This document shows, one piece after another, positions 1 through 5,112 of a stretch of DNA of 5,154 bases. Origin of the DNA: Gammaproteobacteria bacterium (GTDB lineage: Bacteria; Pseudomonadota; Gammaproteobacteria; Pseudomonadales; Azotimanducaceae); assembly GCA_018667205.1 (NCBI GenBank), contig JABIVN010000222.1, forward strand, positions 1 to 5,154. Direction: 5' to 3'. The position numbers and the translations under genes were made by a program. The notes under the pieces are model-generated. The model saw only the letters and a program-made list of their open reading frames with translations, was not told the DNA's origin and searched no databases. The first letter of the stretch is position 1, and the number at the start of each line of letters is the position of its first letter.

Positions 1-129
1 GATAGGACCTCGACAGATAATCAGTGGTCGCATGTCCGAACAACTGAAGGACTGCTCCCAAGCTGAACCCGATGCCCTGTGCCTTGATTTATGGACCAGT
101 GAGTTGCTTAAGTAGTATTGGTTAGACAT
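1..129 (-). CDS. Probable biotin carboxylase subunit of acyl-CoA carboxylase, N-terminal fragment
   Basis: An ATG at 129-127 opens a 43-codon frame that runs off the left edge of the window. Near the edge it reads MRPLIICRGPI (residues 33-43). This aligns with the first beta strand and glycine turn of biotin carboxylases, whose usual form is KVLIANRGEI. Biotin carboxylase uses ATP and bicarbonate to carboxylate biotin, which the carboxyltransferase encoded just upstream would then use. The start is supported by AGGGGAC (complement of 134-140), which overlaps the TAG stop of that upstream gene and sits 4 bases before the ATG; the gap between the genes is only 9 bases, so translational coupling is likely. 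The motif is degenerate (C for N, P for E), and about 32 residues precede it, where most family members have only a few. An internal ATG at 33-31 would remove this extension but has no well-placed ribosome binding site. The identification rests on a short motif plus gene context. Confidence 0.6.
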   Translation of the reverse strand, partial: MSNQYYLSNSLVHKSRHRASGSAWEQSFSCSDMRPLIICRGPI

Positions 130-133
130 GACG

Positions 134-140
134 GTCCCCT
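134..140 (-). promoter_or_regulatory. Ribosome binding site of the biotin carboxylase gene, overlapping the upstream stop codon
   Basis: On the minus strand the sequence reads TAGGGGACCGTCATG. The TAG is the stop of the carboxyltransferase gene, AGGGGAC is a good Shine-Dalgarno match, and the ATG at 129-127 follows after 4 bases. This arrangement is typical of translationally coupled subunits made in fixed proportion. It decides the start at 129 rather than the internal ATG at 33-31. Confidence 0.6.
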
Positions 141-1863
141 AGTGAAATTCGCGCTGGATACCAGCGAATGGTGTGGGTTCGTAGTGCCTTAAGTGGAACG
201 CCATATTGTCCGCCAATACCTGGCGCAGGTCAGACGGCATTACAATCTGTGAAACCGAACCAAGGCTGAGTGCCTCTTTCGGATTCATTAACTCCTTCTC
301 ATAACGCTTGCCCAGCTTGGCTTCTTCTGCTGCCAGCCAACTGGCTGCATTCGCCTTTGCGCCTGCTTCCAACTGGCTACCTTTGATGCCCTGCGCCTTA
401 AGTGCCACTCTTTGATTTTCTACTTGTTGCTTCAAACCCCCTCGAAGGCTTCTCAATTCATCTTTATAGACGAACTCAACCCCCGGCGGGCCCATGACAG
501 CAACTCGGGTGGTTGGCATGGCAATGACCAGATCAGCGCCAGTGGGGTAATTGTTGTAAGAAGCGTAAGCCCCACCAATAGCATTGCGAATCAGGACCAG
601 GAAGCGAGGCGTTCGCAGGTCAATAATGGCATCAAGCATCGCTCGGCCAGCCTGAACAATACCGCGACTCTCCTGCTCCTTTCCTGGCAGGAAGCCAGTC
701 GTGTCTTCCATAAAGACGACCGGGATATTGTAAAGGTTGCAGAACCGAATAAAACGCGCGTTTTTGTAGGCAGCATCTATATCAATCTGGCCGGAGCCAA
801 TTGCTGAATTGTTGGCGACAAAGCCAACGACATTACCACCAAGCCGGCCAAAGCAGGTAATCGTGTTCCTAGCCCGATCTGGCTGGATTTCAAAATAGTC
901 ACCGTGATCGCAGACCTGCTGAATAATAATGCTGACATCGACGGGCGTGTTGAAACCAGTAGGTGAGTTGAATGCTTTCCTGAACAACAGATCAATGTCC
1001 CATGTCTTTCGGTCAGTGGGATCAGATGTCGGCTGAAAAGGCGCCATTTCTGAATTGCCACTCGGCAAATAGCGAAGCAACTCTTTGGCGGTCTGCAGCG
1101 CAGTGACTTCGTCTTCAACCGTGATGTCTGTAACACCGCTTTGAGAATGAACACTAGGCCCACCTAGTTCATCCGCCGTGACGTCTTCACCAAGGACAGA
1201 CTTTACAACACCAGGACCGGTCAACCCGAAGAAGGTTTCTTTCGGCTGAATCAAAAAGCTGCCCTGCCTGGGAAGGTAGGAACCACCACCAGCATTAAAG
1301 CCAAACATACACATAATTGACGGTACAACGCCGCTAATCTTCCTAAGGGCGGTAAAGGCTTCCGCATAGCCGTCAAGGCCGCCGACGCCGGCCGGCACAA
1401 ATGCGCCGGATGAATCATTCATGCCGATAAGCGGTATCTTGTGCTTACCCGCTAACTCGTAAAGGCGTGCAAGCTTTTTGCCATTGGTGGCGTCCATGGA
1501 ACCGGCGCGGATCGTGAAGTCGTGCCCGTAAAGCGCCACGTCGCGGCCTTCCACCTCGACGACGGCAGTGACCAAAGACGCGCCATCCAGATTGGGGCCC
1601 CAGTTCTGGAACTGGATTTTGGGTGGTTTCGTGGTCAGGACCTTGATCCTTTCCCACACCGTCATCCTATTTTTCAGGTGCTGCCGCTGGACATTTTTAA
1701 ACCCCGCAGAGACAAACGGTTTTTGCCTAATATTATGGGCTTCTTCCAGGGTCTCTTCGTAGGGTCCAGGTTGGTAATCAATCTGATCCGGCACCGAAAA
1801 CCTTATCGGCTTGGACTCGGTAAACGGATTCTTAATAATCGGGATCATCTTATTCTTGGGCAT
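139..1863 (-). CDS. Acyl-CoA carboxylase, carboxyltransferase (beta) subunit
   Basis: This 574-residue protein has the two tandem crotonase-like folds of the biotin-dependent carboxyltransferase family (PccB, MccB, glutaconyl-CoA decarboxylase GcdA). The family transfers CO2 between carboxybiotin and an acyl-CoA in the cytoplasm. The N domain contains [10 protein letters not shown] (121-130), a first oxyanion-hole glycine turn FNAGGGSY (189-196), and LGG...H...SG with a following acidic DE (233-252). The C domain contains [13 protein letters not shown] (386-398) and the second glycine turn AIGGAYASY (428-436), then [15 protein letters not shown] (455-469). Residues 468-530 form a charged, Ala/Lys/Glu-rich helical insert before the last conserved strand; PccB has a shorter link here, and GcdA has a comparably long one. 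The first 65 or so residues are also longer than in PccB. In many PccB proteins GGAY is followed by D; here it is A434. The acyl substrate is therefore unassigned. The ATG at 1863 has only a weak upstream GAAG. The gene is followed after 9 bases by a probable biotin carboxylase, forming an operon. Confidence 0.93.
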   Translation of the reverse strand: MPKNKMIPIIKNPFTESKPIRFSVPDQIDYQPGPYEETLEEAHNIRQKPFVSAGFKNVQRQHLKNRMTVWERIKVLTTKPPKIQFQNWGPNLDGASLVTAVVEVEGRDVALYGHDFTIRAGSMDATNGKKLARLYELAGKHKIPLIGMNDSSGAFVPAGVGGLDGYAEAFTALRKISGVVPSIMCMFGFNAGGGSYLPRQGSFLIQPKETFFGLTGPGVVKSVLGEDVTADELGGPSVHSQSGVTDITVEDEVTALQTAKELLRYLPSGNSEMAPFQPTSDPTDRKTWDIDLLFRKAFNSPTGFNTPVDVSIIIQQVCDHGDYFEIQPDRARNTITCFGRLGGNVVGFVANNSAIGSGQIDIDAAYKNARFIRFCNLYNIPVVFMEDTTGFLPGKEQESRGIVQAGRAMLDAIIDLRTPRFLVLIRNAIGGAYASYNNYPTGADLVIAMPTTRVAVMGPPGVEFVYKDELRSLRGGLKQQVENQRVALKAQGIKGSQLEAGAKANAASWLAAEEAKLGKRYEKELMNPKEALSLGSVSQIVMPSDLRQVLADNMAFHLRHYEPTPFAGIQREFH

Positions 1864-1898
1864 AGGCTACTTCAGTTCAGGGCCGAGGAAATCGGGCG

Positions 1899-1924
1899 AT
1901 TATATAGATTTCTCAGTATGTCAG
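1899..1924 (-). promoter_or_regulatory. Candidate sigma-70-type promoter of the acyl-CoA carboxylase operon
   Basis: The minus strand has an exact TATAAT (complement of 1899-1904). Transcription would begin near 1892, giving a leader of about 28 bases before the ATG at 1863. The best upstream hexamer is CTGACA (complement of 1919-1924), 5 of 6 to TTGACA, but it lies only 14 bases from the -10 box, shorter than the usual 16-18. An activator or a weaker -35 at the normal distance is possible. The -10 call is the stronger part. Confidence 0.45.
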
Positions 1925-1956
1925 CCATAAGTCAAAAAGATCTCTGCATTAGCCAC

Positions 1957-1972
1957 CTTTATCGCAATAAAG
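1957..1972. promoter_or_regulatory. Inverted repeat, possible operator in the divergent intergenic region
   Basis: CTTTATCGCAATAAAG is a perfect 6-bp inverted repeat around a 4-base centre. It lies between the divergent carboxylase operon and dehydrogenase gene, about 50 bases upstream of the carboxylase -10 box and 65 bases before the dehydrogenase start. The form fits a dimeric regulator site, but it does not match a named operator I can state with confidence, and no regulator gene is present in the window. Confidence 0.3.
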
Positions 1973-2001
1973 ACACTGAACGGTGGGTTCGCCTGATATC
2001 A

Positions 2002-2011
2002 TTGCGCGCAA
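2002..2011. promoter_or_regulatory. Perfect palindrome TTGCGCGCAA upstream of the dehydrogenase
   Basis: A 10-bp perfect palindrome is located 25 bases before the dehydrogenase start codon, within its probable promoter or leader. It could be a binding site for a dimeric regulator, but a palindrome of this length may also be chance. No convincing -10/-35 pair for the plus-strand gene was found around it. Confidence 0.2.
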
Positions 2012-2026
2012 ATTTATTACCGAAAT

Positions 2027-2030
2027 GGAG
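2027..2030 (+). promoter_or_regulatory. Ribosome binding site deciding the dehydrogenase start
   Basis: GGAG lies 6 bases before the ATG at 2037. It supports this start over the longer in-frame GTG at 1983. The protein beginning here opens with MDINGKVAIITGG, the normal SDR N-terminus. Confidence 0.7.
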
Positions 2031-2036
2031 TTAACC

Positions 2037-2807
2037 ATGGATATCAACGGAAAAGTCGCCATTATTACTGGCGGCGCATCAGGACTGGGTTGGGCGACCG
2101 CCGAATTGCTACACAGCAAAGGGGCAAAGGTTGCTATTTTTGATATGAATGACGATCTTGGGCAAGAAAGAGCCAAAACACTGGGTAATGGCGCCGCGTA
2201 TTTCAACGTCAATGTTGCCGACGAGGCCTCTGTGCAAGCAGGTATCGCTGGCGTGCAGGCAGCATTTGACACGGTACATATCTGTTGTAATTACGCGGGT
2301 ATCGGCACACCGAGCAGGACAGTGGGAAGAGACGGTCCAATGCCGCTGGACTGGTTCAAGCGGGTTATCGACGTCAACCTTATTGGAACTTTTAATGTGA
2401 TTCGACTGGCGGCATCTGTCATGGCCGGTAACGAACCCGTCACCGACGATGGCTGCCGGGGTGTGATTATTAATACTGCGTCTGTTGCAGCCTTCGACGG
2501 ACAAATAGGACAGGCGGCCTACAGCGCATCCAAAGGTGGTGTCGTCGCCATGACCCTGCCAATTGCGCGAGACCTTGCCAGCATCGGTATTCGAGTCAAC
2601 ACCATTGCCCCGGGCCTGATCAACACACCCATGCTTCAGGGTTTACCCGAGCCGGCAAAAGCATCACTGGCCAATACCGTGCTGTTTCCAAGAAGACTCG
2701 GAGAACCACAGGAAATTGCCCACGTTGCCGAAATGTTAATCGAAAATGACTATATGAATGGTGAGACAATTCGGATGGATGGTGGTATTCGGATGCAACC
2801 AAAATAA
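2037..2807 (+). CDS. Short-chain dehydrogenase, type II 3-hydroxyacyl-CoA dehydrogenase-like
   Basis: This 256-residue classical SDR would oxidise a hydroxyl group with NAD in the cytoplasm. It shows the cofactor motif TGGASGLG (11-18), D36 at the end of the second strand (favouring NAD over NADP), NYAG (85-88, usually NNAG), catalytic N114 in DVNLIGTFN, S149, and Y162-S-A-S-K166. PG followed by NTPML (192-200) and the C-terminal MDGG (248-250) complete the fold. Length and motif spacing resemble HSD17B10-type 3-hydroxyacyl-CoA or 2-methyl-3-hydroxybutyryl-CoA dehydrogenases, with a longer loop around 92-104 and 131-140. The start is set at 2037 because GGAG at 2027-2030 is ideally spaced 6 bases before it; an in-frame GTG at 1983 would add 18 residues of non-SDR sequence. 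It is transcribed divergently from the acyl-CoA carboxylase genes, which supports an acyl-CoA substrate. The exact substrate is inferred, not shown. Confidence 0.88.
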   Translation: MDINGKVAIITGGASGLGWATAELLHSKGAKVAIFDMNDDLGQERAKTLGNGAAYFNVNVADEASVQAGIAGVQAAFDTVHICCNYAGIGTPSRTVGRDGPMPLDWFKRVIDVNLIGTFNVIRLAASVMAGNEPVTDDGCRGVIINTASVAAFDGQIGQAAYSASKGGVVAMTLPIARDLASIGIRVNTIAPGLINTPMLQGLPEPAKASLANTVLFPRRLGEPQEIAHVAEMLIENDYMNGETIRMDGGIRMQPK

Positions 2808-2829
2808 GCAGTCTTCAGGCTGCTTATTT
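2802..2829. terminator. Intrinsic terminator, probably bidirectional, overlapping the dehydrogenase stop codon
   Basis: AAATAAGCAG (2802-2811) pairs perfectly with CTGCTTATTT (2820-2829). The stem can extend inward by a G-U and a C-G pair, leaving a TTCA tetraloop. The TAA stop of the dehydrogenase is inside the left arm. An A-rich left flank and T-rich right arm mean that it could terminate transcripts from either side, serving both convergent genes. Confidence 0.65.
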
Positions 2830-2835
2830 CTAGAG

Positions 2836-2846
2836 GCGCTTAGCGC
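2836..2846. repeat. Short GC-rich inverted repeat between convergent genes
   Basis: GCGCTTAGCGC forms a 4-bp GCGC stem with a TTA loop. It lies exactly between two larger hairpins in the gap separating the dehydrogenase and malic enzyme genes. It is too short to act alone with confidence but may stack with its neighbours. Confidence 0.3.
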
Positions 2847-2847
2847 T

Positions 2848-2882
2848 CCGGAATATGTCCCTCACACAGGGACATATTCCGG
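2848..2882. terminator. Perfect 15-bp hairpin spanning the malic enzyme stop codon
   Basis: CCGGAATATGTCCCT (2848-2862) is exactly complementary to AGGGACATATTCCGG (2868-2882), with a CACAC loop. The last six codons and the TGA stop of the malic enzyme gene (complement of 2862-2864) are in the right arm and loop. No T-run follows directly, so it may act as an mRNA 3'-end stabiliser or a pause site upstream of the terminator at 2802-2829 rather than as a classical intrinsic terminator. Confidence 0.55.
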
Positions 2883-4571
2883 ATAGACAGGGTCCCAAAT
2901 CATATCGTCCAGGGCCGTCTGGATCTCCAGTTCGGTTCTCATTGGCGCTACGCCCTCTTCCACCGCTCGAAGTGCCACGGCCAAGGCCACCTCACGAGAT
3001 ACTTCACGCAGACGGACGACAGACGGGTAAAGTGATCCTGTTTCCAGCTCCTCGTCTTTAACCGCTTTTGCCAGCGCACTTGCCGCTGCGCTGACCATAC
3101 CATCGGTCACCGATGTCGATTCCGCCGCCAGCGAGCCCAACCCTAGCCCGGGGAAGATAAAGACGTTGTTTCCCTGCCCAATGGCGTAGCTTCGTCCATT
3201 GAGTTCCACCGGCTCGTAAGGGCTGCCAGTCGCAACCAAAGCCTGACCGTTAGACCATTCGAGCAGGTCGGCAGGTATTGCCTCTGACAAAATCGTTGGA
3301 TTGGAAAAAGGCATAATAATCGGTCGCTCTGTATGCGTCAGCATCGAGGCAACAATTTCTTGATGAAACGCGCCAGGGGACCCGGACGACCCGATCAAAA
3401 TAGTGGGCTTGTAATTATCAACGACAAGCTCCAGGCTTGGATCATTGACATCAAGGCCATACTTCTGGGCTAACGCTCGTGGCCAGGCAAGTTTCTGCTT
3501 GTAGTGGCCATCTTCAATTCGATCAGCAATAACCAAGCCCTTACTATCGAGCACCGCGATTGACTCTCTGATTTCCTCGTCAGACAGACCTAGCTGGGAA
3601 AGCTCATCCATAACCTGCAGCGCAATGCCGTAACCGGCTGCACCCGCACCATGTATGACAATCCGCTGGCCCGCTAGTTTCTCGCCCTTGACCCGAAGGC
3701 CCGAGAGCACACCAGCCAGCGCCACTGCACCGGTTCCCTGAATGTCATCGTTAAAAGAAAGAACGCGGTTTCGATACTCTTTCAGGAGAATGAGCGCATT
3801 GTTATTACGAAAATCCTCCCATTGAATTAATGCTTTGGGGAAAACCTCGGCGACGGCTTCAACAAACTCTTCACACAGTGAGAAGTATTCTTCACCAGTC
3901 AAACGCGGCTGACGCCAACCAAGGTATAAATCATCGTTCAGCAACGCTTCGTTATTGGTTCCAACATCAAGACAGATGGGCAGCGTTTCGGCAGGGTGGA
4001 TGCCTGCGCCAGCAGAATAAAGTGCCAACTTGCCGACACTGATTGCCATACCACCGGCACCCTGATCACCGATACCAAGAATAGATTCGCTGTCCGTGAT
4101 GACGATAAGCCTGATGTCATCGAAGAAAGGACCCCGGCGTAAAATATCCTTCATCTTTCCTTTGTGATCAGGCGTAAGCCAAAGCCCTCGGCCGCCACGA
4201 AACTCGTGACTGAAGCGTTGCGTGGCCTGGCCGACGGTTGGTGTGTAGATGATCGGCATGAGTTCCTGCAGATTGGCGCAAAGCACAGAAAAGAACAGTT
4301 GCTCATTTCTGTTCTGCAGCGTCACCAGACTGGCATACTTATCCAACGGCTCCACCATTCGACGGATGGCGGATCCCGTCCGCTGAACCTGTTGCTCCAG
4401 GGTATTGATCTCGTGCGGTAACAATCCAGTAAGATGGAAATCCTCGCGTTCCTGTGCGCTAAAGGCCGTACCCTTGTTCAGTAACGGGTGCCGGATCAGA
4501 TCGCCCCCACGCAACGGTACTTCCAGAAACAGTTTGCCACTGGCATCTTTATGTCTTTTTAGGGGTCTCAT
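2862..4571 (-). CDS. maeA: NAD-type malic enzyme (oxaloacetate-decarboxylating)
   Basis: This 569-residue cytoplasmic enzyme converts malate to pyruvate and CO2 while reducing NAD; its length is close to E. coli MaeA/SfcA (about 565). The N-terminal malic domain has PIIYTPTVG (106-114, general-acid Y109), TDSESILGIGDQGAGG (159-174), the catalytic lysine in VGKLALY (K181), and CLDVGTNN (200-207). Metal ligands are E252-D253 in WEDF and D276 in FNDDIQGTG. The NAD domain follows with GAGAAGYG (308-315) and the acidic second-strand residue in LDSKGL (341-346). Later conserved elements are PFSNPT (421-426) and GQGNNVFIFPG (465-475). The arginine that follows the glutamate in GERILG of human ME2 and E. 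coli MaeA is serine here (S163). The ATG at 4571 has a weak GGA upstream. The gene stands alone, with a 198-base leader region and a hairpin across its stop codon. NAD preference is inferred from family resemblance. Confidence 0.95.
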   Translation of the reverse strand: MRPLKRHKDASGKLFLEVPLRGGDLIRHPLLNKGTAFSAQEREDFHLTGLLPHEINTLEQQVQRTGSAIRRMVEPLDKYASLVTLQNRNEQLFFSVLCANLQELMPIIYTPTVGQATQRFSHEFRGGRGLWLTPDHKGKMKDILRRGPFFDDIRLIVITDSESILGIGDQGAGGMAISVGKLALYSAGAGIHPAETLPICLDVGTNNEALLNDDLYLGWRQPRLTGEEYFSLCEEFVEAVAEVFPKALIQWEDFRNNNALILLKEYRNRVLSFNDDIQGTGAVALAGVLSGLRVKGEKLAGQRIVIHGAGAAGYGIALQVMDELSQLGLSDEEIRESIAVLDSKGLVIADRIEDGHYKQKLAWPRALAQKYGLDVNDPSLELVVDNYKPTILIGSSGSPGAFHQEIVASMLTHTERPIIMPFSNPTILSEAIPADLLEWSNGQALVATGSPYEPVELNGRSYAIGQGNNVFIFPGLGLGSLAAESTSVTDGMVSAAASALAKAVKDEELETGSLYPSVVRLREVSREVALAVALRAVEEGVAPMRTELEIQTALDDMIWDPVYPEYVPV

Positions 4572-4648
4572 TGAATTTCCAAAGCCAACTGGAGTGATTT
4601 GGTCGTGTGATCCCCCCGGACCACCTCAAATACCCCAAAAATCGAAGT

Positions 4649-4669
4649 CGGAGCTTACCACAGACTCCG
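4649..4669. repeat. Hairpin in the malic enzyme leader region
   Basis: CGGAG (4649-4653) pairs with CTCCG (4665-4669) over an 11-base loop. Read on the plus strand it is followed after 3 bases by TTTTT (4673-4677). Read on the minus strand, the T-run (complement of 4637-4641) comes 7 bases later. It lies in the leader that the proposed malic enzyme promoter would produce. It may be a weak terminator for the PqqD-like gene, a leader structure, or chance. Confidence 0.3.
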
Positions 4670-4687
4670 CTCTTTTTAGGAGGCGAA

Positions 4688-4786
4688 ATGGCGTTCGGCT
4701 TATCAAAAAGCAGTTTATCTATTCAGGGCTCATGCATCTTGCAACAAGGCCGAGGAACCACCGTGATAATTAATCCACGAGCTTGA
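4688..4786 (+). CDS. Candidate 32-residue small ORF, unknown
   Basis: An ATG at 4688 is preceded by a perfect AGGAGG (4678-4683) with a 4-base spacer. It opens a 32-codon frame ending with TGA at 4784-4786, antisense to the last 17 bases of the PqqD-like gene. The product starts MAFGLSKSSLSIQG and ends in TTVIINPRA. It has no transmembrane segment, signal peptide or recognisable motif. The ribosome binding site is the only real support, and there is no clear plus-strand promoter. A hairpin followed by five Ts lies immediately upstream. It may be spurious. Confidence 0.18.
   Translation: MAFGLSKSSLSIQGSCILQQGRGTTVIINPRA
4716..4744 (-). promoter_or_regulatory. Candidate promoter of the malic enzyme gene
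   Basis: On the minus strand TTGCAA (complement of 4739-4744) is separated by exactly 17 bases from TAGATA (complement of 4716-4721). Each matches the sigma-70 consensus at 4 of 6 positions. It lies in the gap between the PqqD-like gene and the malic enzyme and predicts a leader of about 135-140 bases. Spacing is ideal but the hexamers are imperfect. Confidence 0.35.
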
Positions 4787-5045
4787 TGAGACCTTGCGCC
4801 TGCATGCTACCCAAAAGATTGTCCAAGTCCTTAATCAGGGTATCTTCGTCTATGTTATATTCCTCGAGCAGTGTCGACACCACTGAGCGCATCGTTCCGC
4901 CATCATCAAGGATCTGCCAGACCCGGGTACCAACTTCATCAAGTCCAAGATAGTTTTCACTGGCCAGGTCAAGCAATACACTTTCATCGTCGAGCACCTG
5001 ACAGATCACCTCGCCGGATATCGTAAACCTCTGGTTTAAATTCAT
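4770..5045 (-). CDS. PqqD-family small peptide-binding protein
   Basis: This 91-residue protein matches the PqqD-like family, small winged-helix domains (RiPP recognition elements) that bind the leader of a precursor peptide and present it to modifying enzymes. An N-terminal beta strand region (6-30) leads to the family signature YLGLDEVGTRVWQIL (32-46), followed by two helices (50-62 and 66-84) and a final short strand ending LIKLVD. This length equals a whole stand-alone domain. It has no signal peptide or membrane segment. No pqqA, pqqC or pqqE gene is present, so it need not belong to PQQ synthesis; relatives occur in lasso peptide (B1) and other peptide modification clusters and also as unassigned orphans. 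The ATG at 5045 has only a weak AAAGAA before it. Three AT-rich tandem repeats precede it, and partner genes would be expected beyond the right edge. Confidence 0.85.
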   Translation of the reverse strand: MNLNQRFTISGEVICQVLDDESVLLDLASENYLGLDEVGTRVWQILDDGGTMRSVVSTLLEEYNIDEDTLIKDLDNLLGSMQAQGLIKLVD

Positions 5046-5070
5046 ATTCTTTACTTGACCAAAATTATTT

Positions 5071-5112
5071 AAGGACTTTAATTTAAGAACTTTAATTTAA
5101 GAACTTTAATTA
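5071..5112. repeat. Three tandem 14-bp AT-rich repeats upstream of the PqqD-like gene
   Basis: Units begin at 5071, 5085 and 5099: AAGGACTTTAATTT, AAGAACTTTAATTT and AAGAACTTTAATTA. The first differs from the second by one base and the third differs at its last base. They are directly adjacent without spacers and end 26 bases before the PqqD-like start codon. They could be repeated regulator binding sites or a slippage product. The AT content is clearly above that of the surrounding genes. Confidence 0.8.

Noticed and set aside
2..115. Open plus-strand frame ending SELLK and TAG, looking like the tail of a convergent gene
   Set aside because: It is antisense to the minus-strand frame that starts at 129, which has a strong ribosome binding site, operon spacing and a biotin carboxylase motif. 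The plus frame has no recognisable sequence.
412..807. 131-codon plus-strand open frame
   Set aside because: It lies wholly antisense within the carboxyltransferase gene, has no ribosome binding site and encodes no recognisable protein.
1522..2034. 170-codon plus-strand open frame crossing the divergent intergenic region
   Set aside because: Most of it is antisense to the conserved carboxyltransferase N-terminus; the product resembles nothing, and it would run through the promoter region of both genes.
1983..2036. Upstream GTG start adding 18 residues to the dehydrogenase
   Set aside because: The added residues are not SDR-like, and GGAG at 2027-2030 is ideally placed for the ATG at 2037.
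2109..2504. 131-codon minus-strand open frame
   Set aside because: Antisense shadow of the dehydrogenase core with no motif or ribosome binding site.
4605..4628. TGGTC/GACCA inverted repeat around a C6 run
   Set aside because: The stem is only 5 bp with a 14-base loop, within what chance gives in a GC-rich patch.
4405..4773. 122-codon plus-strand open frame
   Set aside because: The first half is antisense to the malic enzyme N-terminus and the composition is atypical (many Arg, Pro, Ser); no start signal is seen. A shorter frame at 4688 has a better ribosome binding site.
4770..5045. Assignment of the small protein as the true pqqD of PQQ biosynthesis
   Set aside because: No pqqA, B, C or E gene is visible, and the family is widely used outside PQQ synthesis, so only the family name is supported.
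5071..5112. CRISPR-like array
   Set aside because: The 14-bp units are contiguous with no spacers and far shorter than CRISPR repeats.
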